This document shows, one piece after another, positions 11,867 to 22,310 of a stretch of DNA of 64,000 bases. Each line of letters starts with the position of its first letter. The first letter of the stretch is position 1. The DNA lies in assembly GCF_000835495.1 (NCBI RefSeq), contig NW_015622547.1:992001-1056000 (forward strand). The letters are read 5' to 3'. Below the pieces are notes generated by a model. That model saw only the letters and a program-made list of their open reading frames with translations. It was not told the DNA's origin and searched no databases. The position numbers and the translations under genes were made by a program. This DNA is from Cladophialophora immunda. Taxonomy: Eukaryota; Ascomycota; Eurotiomycetes; Chaetothyriales; Herpotrichiellaceae.

Positions 11867-13170
11867 GGTGAATCAAGGCAATGATATTGGCTGTGAGATC
11901 TGAATATCTCAAGGAAAGTAAGGACTGTGAATTGGTCGGACTGTGGGAATATGTCGATACAGGCGGAGTGGTAGTGGTGAGTAATGGGTCAATATTTGTA
12001 TGCGATATTCTTGTATGAGGTTTGCACTGAGACGGTCAAGGCCTTTTAAGTCCGACCCACCGAGAGAAAAGCGAGGGCCTTGTTAAGCCGAACAACCAAT
12101 ACCAAGGGTCTCAGGTGGCTAGCTCTTGCGCCCGTTGACCAGGCGTGCCAGGAAGTCGGAAGGATAATAGAATATGTTGATTTACAATAAAAGAATGCCG
12201 CCGGCGGTGAAAATGCGCCATGATGGAGAACAGCCAACAGGTCGGGCCCTTGGAAGGCTTCGAACAAAGACGCAGACGGGCCCGAATGGCAATGCCGAGC
12301 CGATTACGAGATCTGGGGGGGAATGATGTTCGATGGGGCAAGAGCGAATCGATGACGAGAGGAGAAGAGTCGTGACGATAGCTCGAGGGTGCTCCGTACT
12401 CGTATGGAAGGGTTGTGGGATTCTCTTTGGTCAACAGTTAGCAAAGAGAAATGCGGAGGGGCAGCAGGGGGGTCGGAAGGAGTTGGAAAATTTACTCCGT
12501 ACACGCTCCGGTGCGAATCACACCCAGGGTCGAATCAGAGCTGCTCCAGCATGCGGAGAAGGCAAGGAATGTCTTCGTTGACTGAGTTTTCGCACAATCG
12601 CGTCGTACACAGAGCAAAACCGGCAGAAATGAGCCAGAGACAGAAGGTCAGTGAAAAATCCATTCGGCTCCTCGCGGTGCCGGTCCCGCGTCATGTGACT
12701 GTCATGTGACTGTCATGTGACTCGCATATGACCGCCCTCTGACCGCCATCCGACCCTCACCAACGACCGAGTGCTCAAACACTACCGACCACCATCATTA
12801 TTACGGCGATTATGGAGATATTTCTGGTTTCTGCTGCCCTTGTTATGTGAATGACTCGCCTTCCGGATTCAAAGTTCGCTCGCCATTTCAAAGACCCCAA
12901 AAAATCCTCTGTTTCATAGCTGTGTTGCTAGAGTTGCCCGCGTAGCAATCGTCATTTTCCTTTTTTTAAAGACAAGAAGAAGATATCATATCCCCGATTC
13001 AAGCTCAAACTCTGTAGCAACGTCAAGCAACCTGGAACTGTCATGATTGCCAAGTCTCCATACTGCTCAAAATTGCCTGCCGTCAAAATTCATGTCCAAC
13101 CCATCGGTTCCCCTTGCGAGGAAAGTTGTGGAAATGCGAGTGCCACCCGAATGAAGATCCATACTAATGT
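11867..13170. other. Upstream region of the DHA2 transporter; downstream of the BAH-PHD gene
   Basis: About 1.3 kb without a supported gene. Both neighbours are on the minus strand, so this is the transporter promoter plus the BAH-PHD terminator. It contains an 11-bp tandem repeat at 12691-12723 and an A/T-rich run near 12960. Confidence 0.6.
12691..12723. repeat. Three tandem copies of an 11-bp TCATGTGACTG unit
   Basis: Copies at 12691-12701, 12702-12712 and 12713-12723 (the last ends in C). A decayed copy (GCATATGACCG) follows directly. It lies about 830 bp upstream of the DHA2 transporter start. The core CATGTGAC resembles a half E-box, so it could be a clustered factor-binding site; this is inference only. 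Confidence 0.75.
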
Positions 13171-14516
13171 TCAATTTAACGGTCGGTTGCATCGCAGGCA
13201 ATTCATTTCCATGCTCCATACCACGGGTCCAAAGGGGCCATTGATCTTGTCCTTGCCTTGAGGCACCAGTTGCCGGATCGTTGCAGCGTGGATGAATTCA
13301 TCCACGCCGAGCTTGTCGACTCGAGAGATCTTGCCCTCCAGTTTACCTGCCCATGGCTTCTTGCCCTTCAATTTCAACTTGAACGCACGCTTAGTCATCT
13401 TAGAGGGTTTTCGACTCGAAGTTCCGTTTTCTCCCTTCTCTTGAGATTCGTTGGTCAGAGTCCCCTTCTTGAACCGCTCCCACGCCCTCTGTTCCATCGC
13501 GGTAATCAAGCAAGCTTCGTGGTTCCACGTGCGGCAGCCCAGGCACTGATACATCTCCAGCTCGGGATTGTCATAGCCTCCGCAGATGCAGAACTTTCGG
13601 AGCTTGCTGAGCGCCCGAGGGTCGCCGGCCGCTTTATTGATGTCAAGAGTTTGGCGCCAGTATGTCTCACCAAGCTGCGTTTTGTTGGAGTCGTCACTCT
13701 CGTTCCAATGGCTGATTTCAGCAGTCCACGTCAGTGTTTGCGCCTCGATGATGTCAACATGATTGCTCATCACCAGTTCTCTTTTGCCGTGGTATGGCTG
13801 TCGTCCCATGGGTAGTTCATCTGGCCAGTACAGCCAGAAGACCCGCGCAAAGACCGTTGCCTGGTCCTCGGCTTTGATTTCAGATACAAGGGCCACCCAA
13901 AAATTGGCCTTGTCATACTCTAGTTTCTCCTCCTCTGATGCATCCTCCGAAGGCGCAGGTTGCGGCGGCAAATGGCGATTAACATAAGCGAACGAGCCAA
14001 GAGTAAATTGAGGACCGACGCGCTCAGACACTGTTTACGTATGAAACGCGTCAGAACTGGACATGGCTACTGGATAGGTTGAGACTCACACTGTGCATTT
14101 TTATATCTCTTAAGGCTATCCCAACTGGAGCCCGGTTTCACAGCAAAGTCAATTGCCAGATACGACAGTTGCTCCGGGTAGACACGGAGGATGGTGACAT
14201 CCTCATTCTCCTCTTCCAGAATTCTCTTGCGCCGAGGCGTTAAAGGGCAAATGACGGTGTACACGGGAGGGTCGGGTTCATTAGTATATACTACTTCAGA
14301 ACCCTGTCTTGTTCCTTGATTTTCGTAAGAGTCTGCGACCGCGCTCGCGTCGTCCTCCATTTCACTCGCGGTTCGCTTGCGCCCGATCATCTGACCCGAC
14401 ATCTCTGTACCCTGGGTTTCCGGGCTTTCGTCGTGATCTTCGGTACTTTCTTCTGTGTCGCTATCGCGAACTCCTGGGGGAGAAAAATAGACTTCCGTCT
14501 CAGTTTCAGAGGACAT
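13171..14516 (-). CDS. BAH-PHD domain protein (chromatin reader)
   Basis: Nuclear protein that probably binds modified histone tails. Exons 14090-14516 and 13171-14030, joined over a 59-bp intron (GTGAGT donor, acceptor AAACAG), give 428 residues. The chosen start reads MSSETETEVYFSPPG; the frame is open further up without a better ATG. After an acidic, low-complexity N-terminus (about 1-110) comes a BAH domain (about 145-265, with FWVALVSEIKAED and ARVFWLYWPDELP). A PHD finger follows (about 305-340, FCICGGYDNPELEMYQC, then CRTWNHEAC). The tail is Lys-rich, with a further cysteine pair (CLRC) close to the end. The order fits EBS-like BAH-PHD proteins; the known fungal example is Neurospora EPR-1, an H3K27me3 reader. 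Orthology to it is not shown here. Confidence 0.85.
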
Positions 14517-15577
14517 CGAGAGCAGTAAACGAAAGCGCGCGTAGCGGTAGTAGGAGCGATGACTTGGGGGGGCGTCAAAGCCCGGTCTCGTGATAACCAG
14601 AGATCTGTCGACAGGTGGAAGGATTGAAAGGGATTGGATCAGGGCGAAAAGCGACAATGGCTTTACGGTCGGGCGTATGGGTGAAGGTAGACTCGCTTCG
14701 GACGCAGCTCAGGTAAAAGGAAACACAGCGGCCCAACGCGTCTGCGAACTCACTGCAATAAGTTGTCGTCTTGACACCTCAGTGACCGGCTCGCGAAACA
14801 AAAGAAAAAAAATCCTATGTGCTGTTGGTAGGCTGGTCCGAGATGAATGATGGATGTGAGAAGCAGCGCGAGTTCAAGTTTGTTGGGTGCGCAGGGTGAC
14901 GGGTTGTGATGGATCACCACGAGCGGGCTGGCGACGGCTCTGGCGGTCCCCGGTCGCCTAAAGCCACCTCCTGAGTTGTCCAGCTGGCCAGCCCAATAGG
15001 CCCAGCCTCCCGGCTTCTGCTGCAGAGCTAGGGTGCTGCCAACCACTGCGAGTCGGTGGGCAGAAGAAACCCCTCACTTGGTGTGAACAGTCTCGCCCAC
15101 TACTGCACACTGCTTTTCCCGCTGCGTTTGCCACACCAGTTGGAGCCCCGGAATGCCTTGGTGTTGACGTCTCAAAGGCACCCTACTTGTAGACAGCGGT
15201 GCTCCTTCGAATCAATCTCCTCCATTTTTCTGCTGCCCCTGCTAATTGATTGCTGCGACATTTCAGCAAGTACCCTGACCCAACCACCCGCTCGACAGCC
15301 AGCGTTTAGGGTCGGATGATTGGTTCCACTAATTACCGTGTTACATTGTGTTCAGCAGGCAAAGAAACCATGTGACCGATTCATACAGGACGCAGGTAGC
15401 CACTTCTGGTTCACCCCTATACCCATGAGTCTCTGTCTAAAGATTCTCTGCCTATGTTCACGCCCAAAGCTTGCTTTCTAGACTGACAACGCCCGGAGAA
15501 ATCACCATATTAGGGTATCATCATTCGTCGTAGCGCCATCAGCTTCTGGTAACTCCTCTCCGCGAGACATCTCCTCT
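14517..15577. other. Intergenic region, BAH-PHD promoter side
   Basis: About 1.06 kb, tandem arrangement (both neighbours on the minus strand). No coding or RNA signal recognised. It holds the BAH-PHD promoter and the end of the DUF3602 gene. Confidence 0.55.
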
Positions 15578-15978
15578 TTACTTCTTGACCGACGGTGAAC
15601 CGAAGAATCCCTTGATCTTGTCCATCAAGCTGTCGTGCTTCTTCTCGTGGATATGTGCTTCGTTTCCTGCGCCCCCTCGTCCAACGTGGTGAGATTCTAA
15701 TTTGGCAACGCGAGTGGCAGTCTCGGGAACAACATCTGCATCGTGCGGCGTCGCTGATGTAGCCTTCCCATCATGCTCAATGTTTCCGACGCCGCCTCGA
15801 CCTGCCGAGTATGGTCCGTCACCTTGGTCACCGACTGGTCCCTCACGCACTATCCCACCATCGGCGTAGGTCTGGGTATCGGGGCCAATGTTGGCGGCAC
15901 CTGGAGGACGTAAGTAAGTCGGACTAGGCATCGAGAGGTGCTCGGCCTACCTCCGCGACCGTGAGAGACGTTGGCCAT
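15578..15978 (-). CDS. Small DUF3602 protein (GRGG-A/V-GN repeats)
   Basis: Function unknown; the family is restricted to fungi. Exons 15951-15978 and 15578-15900, joined over a 50-bp intron, give 116 residues starting MANVSHGRGGAANIG. Three copies of the family motif are visible: GRGGAANI (about 7-14), GRGGVGNI and GRGGAGNE near the C-terminus. A Lys-rich tail ends in PSVKK. The protein is hydrophilic, with no membrane helix or signal peptide, and looks disordered. Upstream, a GTAAGT donor near 16186 and a GCTAAC...TATAG acceptor near 16005 suggest an intron in the 5' untranslated leader. Read through that intron, the frame would continue upstream without an ATG, so the start given is preferred. 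Confidence 0.8.
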
Positions 15979-16917
15979 ATGTCCGGGGGAACTTGGAGGT
16001 CTATAGAAGTTAGCTCAGAGCTGTTTCAAATGCCTGTCGTTAAGATTGCACACGCGCCGAGTTTGTGAGTGGTGTGGTGATTTAAATTTGTGCAGGCGCA
16101 AGACGAACACGGAGACGGTACCAAACGGCCCCACAAGCCCAGGGCAAGGCAAGGCTGCGGTGGAAAAGTGAGGGAAGTCACTTACCTCAGTAATATGCAG
16201 TGAGATCGATGTTTTTGGAGGTGCAGAGTGGTTAGATTTCGTTTGTCAAATGGCAGAAGTTGAGAAGTGCTAAGGCCGGTTACTTGGGAGATCTTGGAGA
16301 GGAAGCAGAAAGTGGACGAGCGAGTGTGAGCCGGTGGGTGTTGATATGGGCTGAGGGTACTCGGTGCTATCCGAGCAGACCAAGAAATGCCATGACAATT
16401 ACGACTGACAAACTGCAATTGAGGGCGCAGCAAATAATAATGGTGTGACTTCCGCCCAGCGCCCAGCAGCCGCCATCGTCGGTTTGCTCAACATGACGTC
16501 CCAGCGAGTGACGGCTGAATGGGGACTAAACAGCAGACAAACACCAGCACCGGTGGCACCAGGCTTCCTTTTGACGTCGGCCAAGGTTCGCTAACCTCGC
16601 ATGCCCAGCCTTGCGCTATCAATGGCCAATCCCAACCACCCATTCACCCATTCCATCCTCATGATAGTTCTTCCAAGCCAGGCATGCGCACCCAGACAGT
16701 ACCGAGTCCGGAGTAGCGAGCATGGAGCTCCTTTCTCGAAGACTTGTCACATACTTAATCATCCCGCAGTGGTCCTAAATTCATAATTGAGCTATCAAAA
16801 GTCCCATTCTTTCAAGCCAGTGCCCGGTGTCATGTACAGTAATTCATTTAACGGCCGCCCTGCTCTGGCAAGTTATTCTTCATCTTTCTCGCGTCCTCTT
16901 CACTTGGCAAGCCCTTT
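15979..16917. other. Leader/promoter of the DUF3602 gene and end of the phosphate carrier gene
   Basis: About 940 bp. A likely 5'-leader intron on the minus strand runs from about 16186 (GTAAGT) to about 16003 (branch GCTAAC, acceptor TATAG). The remainder shows no coding signal. Confidence 0.45.
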
Positions 16918-18234
16918 CTACATCTTTGCTGTCTCCTTCTTTTCCTGGGGGCCTCCGGTTGTGGGCAGGCCCATGAAAATCTTGAAAGAGTCGTAGATCA
17001 TCCATTGCAAGCCGGTCAGGGTTCCAATCATGACCTAGAGAGTTTGGAGCATTAGCAGACGGATTTCACCTCCGTTATCGGGTGCTGTAAACTCACAATT
17101 CTGACAGGGAGACCGTTCCAGAGACCCGCGAATCCAATCTTGGAATAGATGCGGCTCATGGCACCACCAAAGCTCTCACCGGGGGCACGTTCCGCGTTGA
17201 GTTTGCTGACCATCACATCCGCAGGATGCGACACAATCGCGCAGAGGATACCAGCAAGATAGCCACCGACGAAGGCCACACCAGTTTGAGCACCCTTGCC
17301 ATAATCCGACTTGTTGCCCGGGAGGTAGTTGTAGATGGCGGCAACAATGTTTTCGAAAGAGGCAAACTTCATCATGGTATACGGGATCTGCCGGCCCCAT
17401 AGAGGATACAGACCCTTGTACAAGCTTGAAAGCGTCAGTAATACCTGACGCTGAGACCCTGGATATTGGACTTACCCGCCGATCCCTTCTTTAGCCGTGA
17501 TTGTCGACAACCCATTCATGGTACCGGAGTATGCAGGCGGCATGGTGGTCTGCATGCGGACCTTGACGGCCTCGAACGGGCAAAGACCAACGTCGGCGAT
17601 GAATTCGGCCGAGGCCGAGGCAGTCAAGTACAGCGTGGTCTTATATTTCTGAGCAGCCTCTTCTCCAGCCAACTCGGAATACAGATGTTTGAAGTATTCA
17701 TAGAAGCCGTATTTGCCAGCTCCTTGCACTGAGTAGCCGACGAAGGTCGGCCCGAAACCTGTGAAGATACCCCGGAAACCCTCAGTCCTGGCGATGGTAC
17801 CCCAGGCCTGGAAGTTGCCCTTGTAAAGTTTGGGGTCGACCTGACGACGACATTTGACGAGATCGAGAGGAGTGACAGCTGCGTGGGTAGTACCCTGTGC
17901 TGTTGGTTAACTCCGAAAGCACAGCGGAAGAGCAAAACCGTCAACATACGCATGCCAGGATGCCTCCAACGGTACATGCAGCATAGTACTTGGCAGAGTA
18001 GAGCTCAATGCCCCCGACTTTGGCTTGGGCCTTTGCGCTGGCCTTCTCGTATTCTTTCTGAGCAGCTTCACTCAGCTCAACCGCCTTGTCTTTGGCAGAT
18101 TCGGCCGCACTCCATGAGGAGAAGATTCGACGCCTTTCAAGGTTCTCGGCGGGTTTAGGAGCGGGCTTGTAGTATGGAGAGGTGGGCGTGAATGTCTGGC
18201 TCAAAGCCGTCGAGTTGGGGAAGAGCCCGACCAT
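16918..18234 (-). CDS. Mitochondrial phosphate carrier (MIR1/PIC type)
   Basis: Inner-membrane carrier importing phosphate with H+ for ATP synthesis. Exons in order of translation are 17950-18234, 17476-17894, 17097-17424 and 16918-17034, giving 382 residues. Introns are 55, 51 and 62 bp with GTATGT, GTAAGT and GTGAGT donors. A presequence-like, Ala/Lys/Glu-rich N-terminal extension (about 90 residues) comes before the three mitochondrial-carrier repeats. Their signatures are [22 protein letters not shown] and [11 protein letters not shown], each P-x-[DE]-x-x-[KR]-like. The first is the form used by phosphate carriers. The gene is divergent from the CBS-domain gene at 18854. Confidence 0.95.
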
Positions 18235-18853
18235 GGTGCTATATACTGATCAGCTTATCTCCGAAAGTCCAATTGAGCACGTTGAAAGAGCTATCAGAGG
18301 GAGAGGACGGCGGGATGGTAGGTAAGCGGGGGCATTACCTCGAGTCTTGATGGATGAATAGACTGCGGCAGATGGATGGTAGGTATTGTGGAAATGAGCG
18401 ACGAGGGACGATAAAAAAGTCGAGAAGTGAAGAGAGAGCAAGTCAGTTCAAGGAAGCGAGCAACTGCATGCGGGAGCGAGGGGGACCAAGCTGGGCGTCA
18501 GTGGTGCTATCGTCACAGCTTGCCGGCCCCAATGTCCAATGGTCGGTCTCTGCGGGCCTGGGGAAGGTGGGTTTGGGCTTCCCTCTGGCTGCTCCAGCGG
18601 ATGCTGGCCCGTACTTTTCCAGTGCCAGCCCAGTGCCAGCAGTATACGTCAGTACTACGGCCGCTCACAGAGGCATTCGACCGCAAATATCACGGGATTC
18701 ATCTTGAAAATTGAGGAACAGCTTTTGTGGTTGCCCCATTTGAGCCAGCAGCAACGTCTCGACTCTACGATATAACGAGTAATAGCATGCTTGGACAATC
18801 GATATCTATGACTTGAAACGCTCTGTCGCTCTCACTGAACCCTGACGCAATCC
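18235..18853. other. Divergent promoter (phosphate carrier / CBS protein)
   Basis: About 620 bp between the two start codons. No coding frame or repeat is convincing. Confidence 0.6.
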
Positions 18854-19420
18854 ATGGATCATTCTCAGTCCCTTCTCGAACAGGGCGTGCCTTTGGGCCC
18901 AACGATCGTCCCCCAGCCCAACGGACTCCCTCCTGACGAAGACGAACATGCTGCTAAATTGTCGACATGGGCGGACAAATACCGTGGCGCTACTGTAGCA
19001 GACCTAGATCTGCCCCCTGCATTATCAACTTCTCCAAGCACGTCACTTGCCGCTGCGATGCTCTCGGCCTCATCTCATGACTATTCGCACTTGACAGTCC
19101 TCTCCGACAATACTCGTTCCCTCCTGGGCTACCTGCCTATTTCGAAATTGAAGCAGCTGTTTGAGTCTGGACATCTGCAGCCCTCCGACCCAGTCTCGAA
19201 GGCCATGGTGAAGTTCCAGCGGGGCGGAGGAAAGAAATACCAAGTTGTCACAATGGAGACCGAGTTATGGGAACTTGAAGGGTTTTTTGAGGACATTGGG
19301 CCACTGGCAACCGGCGAAAAGCAACATTTTGCCGTTGTCACTGACGGGGGTAGAAAGTTCGTCCTGGGAGTGGTCACTAGGAGTGATCTGGAAGAGTTCG
19401 TAAAGAGAAGGCCGGCTTGA
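18854..19420 (+). CDS. CBS-domain protein
   Basis: Small soluble protein, 188 residues, intronless. The N-terminal 65 residues are polar. From about 80 to 186 the sequence reads as a CBS pair: LLGYLPISKLKQLFESG in the first half, and HFAVVTDGGRKFVLGVVTRSDLEEF at the C-terminus, split here only by wording. The last segment (V-V-T-R-S-D-L) is the typical end of a CBS motif, which binds adenosine ligands. No catalytic domain is attached. Homologues are common in filamentous fungi, but I know of no assigned function. Confidence 0.8.
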   Translation: MDHSQSLLEQGVPLGPTIVPQPNGLPPDEDEHAAKLSTWADKYRGATVADLDLPPALSTSPSTSLAAAMLSASSHDYSHLTVLSDNTRSLLGYLPISKLKQLFESGHLQPSDPVSKAMVKFQRGGGKKYQVVTMETELWELEGFFEDIGPLATGEKQHFAVVTDGGRKFVLGVVTRSDLEEFVKRRPA

Positions 19421-20209
19421 ACTTCAGAGGCCATGACATTTGGAATACTCGACCTCAGACACCCAGGAGCAAGCGGCAGCTAAATCTGGACTTCAGCAGC
19501 ATCCCTCTGGACACGCGACCGGTACTGCTCGCAATGCTCCGCCTTCTACAGGAACACGGAATCCGCTACCTCCGTTCGGCCCTACGTGTAGAGGACTTGT
19601 GAGCTCTCTTGCTACTAACCTTGAGGCTAGTGGTAGAGTTCAAGATCCGCGGGACTGAATGCCATTGTGTAATTGGGGGCCCAACCCTCGGGCGCATTAT
19701 CCACAATGAAACAGAATCTTTGTCCGGCCGCCCTGAACCATTCTCGAAGGGCCGACGCTGTCAGGTCCGGGTATGGAACTGGAGGTATTCCGAAGTGCTT
19801 CGGCCTCGTCCGAGAACGAAGCTTCCCCTTGTTGATTCACCGTTGGCAGTGGACAACAACGAATTCAGGCGTGTTGACAAGGAGATATTTCGGGTTCGGG
19901 TTGCATTTTTCGTGAAGGTGATCAAGGAAGATAATGTGGCATTCGCATTGTTCACGAATACAACTGGCAGGTGAGACAATTGTGCAGTTAATTGGTACGT
20001 CGATATCATCAGGTTTCTCAATGAAGATTCCAGTTCCATCAACAGGCGGTCGAAGCCAGATTATCTGTCATATCCTTCCTCAGAAGGATCCAGTTACAAC
20101 ACCCAGATACCTTTCACGCTAGGCGCACACCTTCCAGAAGCACAAATGATTTTGCGTACTTGGCAATGCACTTCGACTGTCCTTCACGATTGCCGTCCCC
20201 AGCGACACC
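19421..20209. other. Intergenic region
   Basis: About 790 bp. Frames of 90-120 codons occur on both strands between 19600 and 20040, but they overlap, differ in sense and carry no motif I know. Treated as non-coding. Confidence 0.45.
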
Positions 20210-21226
20210 ATGTCCCAACCGATCAAGGACCTTCCTCTTAACCTTCTCCGGGATGTTCTCCTGAGAACATCTCATTCCCCTATAGCTGGCGATAGGACCC
20301 TCGTATGCAAATCCATCTTACACTGTCCTCCCCAGGGACTCGTTTGCGAACCAATGTTATACTCCACTGTCTCGCTGGCCGATACCCAACTTGTCAAATT
20401 CTGCAAGTCACCCAGTCAAGCTACAACATGGAGAAAGTCTCTGACAATTGGTCTTAACCCGGTCTATTACAAGCACGGATCTGTCCTTGATGGTAATGAG
20501 ACACAATCGCTCAGAAGGGCTATGCGGTGATTATCCAGGATTGTTCGCCTCTTGCCGAACCTGCCAACCTTCTCGTTTCGTGTGACCCACGAAGGACGCC
20601 ATCCCCTGACCACAGGAATTGCTGTATGCCACAGTGAACTCAAAAACGTCCTGCTCTCACTACCAGAATCAGTCCGAAATCTGGAAGTCGATACCTTGCG
20701 ATATAACCGCGGGCAAGACTCGGCACACCTCTGTACGATCCTCAGATACTTGATGCCTCAATTAGACAATGCGCATCTGATACCGGCAGAGCTCTGTGAA
20801 TATCTGCTCCCGGATGATGACTAGGGAGATATTCTTATCCCCGCGACCGGAATGCGCTTGAAGGGTGCTTTTGTCATCAAGACCATTGGCGAACGAGACA
20901 AACTTTCACTCACTCGGCCATGTGACAATCGACCAAGTCCTCCCATCGCTTCTAATCAAATGCCACCAGTGTGTTCCGAAGTCCCCGTGCCTTTGTGTAT
21001 TGGCGCGATGTCTGCAAAGGAGAAAGGGTGTCTCACCAATTTCTGTCGCTGCTCCTTTTTTGATATCCAGCTTTTGTTAGAAGACGTCCAAAGCGTCTCG
21101 AGTCTTCCTCCTTTCACAAGCAATCCCTTTTCACCACAGGAAAGCTGGACAAGTATCTGGAATAATGTGTCGCGGACGACGTCAGACCCTAGATTCTGTG
21201 GCGCAATGGTAAATGAGAGGCGATGA
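20210..21226 (+). pseudogene. F-box-like/LRR gene broken by two in-frame stops
   Basis: One reading frame runs from an ATG at 20210 to 21226, interrupted by TGA at 20528-20530 and TAG at 20822-20824. The first part, IKDLPLNLLRDVLLRTSHS, looks like a fungal F-box, followed by LVCKSILHCPP. The second part has LLPNLPTFSFRVT and LLSLPESVRNLEVDTL, the leucine-rich pattern that follows an F-box in this family. The third part (KGAFVIKTIGE onward) fits less well and may be decayed. Neither stop has splice sites around it, so an intron is unlikely to remove them. I read it as a decaying copy. A short 106-residue protein could still be made from the first segment. Confidence 0.55.
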
Positions 21227-22310
21227 GAAGCTTGCCAGATTAACCGACCTCGGTGGTCATACTGAAGGCGAAGAATGGGTAGAAACACTTGAAGGCCACA
21301 GGTGTGTCTCGAGACACATTTGTCTCCACATTCATATGCATTGGGTGTCTATGGAGATATGGGTTGGCTTCCAACTTGAATTCCTGGGCATGTCTCCGAA
21401 ACCGATCTTTGTGTCTGGAGCCATCTATACCCCTCAAACCCCTTCACACGGCAACTTGTTGAAGGGGGGCTAGCTGCTCAAGCGTTTTATGGATGATGTG
21501 GGACTGTAACTTCTAAATCTCGGTCAAGGGGAGGGGGAGGAAAATAGAGTGAGGGCTCTTTGCTGGGGTCCCCTTCACATGTGGACCGGCATCAGGTAAC
21601 AAACAGACATATTTGACTTGGTTTTTCGAGGTAGCTGTGGCACTTTACAGCCTGTATACCGGTCAGCCGGTCAAGTTAGTAGTCGGCGAAGATGTGAGCC
21701 GACTGGAGGTTGACCTCGGAGGCAGAATGCATATGAGTGTTTCCACGTGACGAGGCTGAAGTTCTCCTTTTTCTACGCCCCCAGTCTCTCACGACAGAGC
21801 CCTGCCCCGTCCAGCTTCATTGCTATGATGTTTCGAATCCCGATCAGATATCCGTCCGGGCGACGATTCTCGAATCTTGGAGGAAATCATCACCGGGAAT
21901 ACGCGCCAGCGGGGGATTCGTGGAACTAACAAGACTATATACTGGGTAGAATGAGTGGAGCCCGACTGGGAGTGCTGTGCCCTGCTGCTACAAAACGTAG
22001 CAAACGCCGGCTGATCATGAGCGGTGGTGCTGGATGCGTGGATAAAAGATCTACACGGAGCCACGAGAGATGGGTCGGTCGTTTACAGTGAAACGAGAGC
22101 TTTCTATTGCGGCTTTGTCTCGGATTCTGCAGGGCGTGGAAGTCAGGTTCAAGGTGGTGAACAGCGTATGGACCGAGTCACAGTCACGATATAATACCGA
22201 GATAGAGATTTGAGCAGCAGCTTGATGCGGCAAGATTGTTTAGGAACGCAAAGGTCTACTTGATCAGCCGAAGTGGGACCCGGCTCGTCTCATCTGGTAC
22301 AATCTCTGCC
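21227..22310. other. Intergenic region after the broken F-box gene
   Basis: About 1.08 kb. It may hold further remains of the F-box-like gene, but frames change often and I cannot trace it. G-rich tract near 21525-21545. No mobile-element ends recognised. Confidence 0.4.

Noticed and set aside
19609..19974. 121-codon plus-strand frame, with an opposing minus-strand frame of similar length
   Set aside because: Two overlapping opposite frames without motifs cannot be told from chance.
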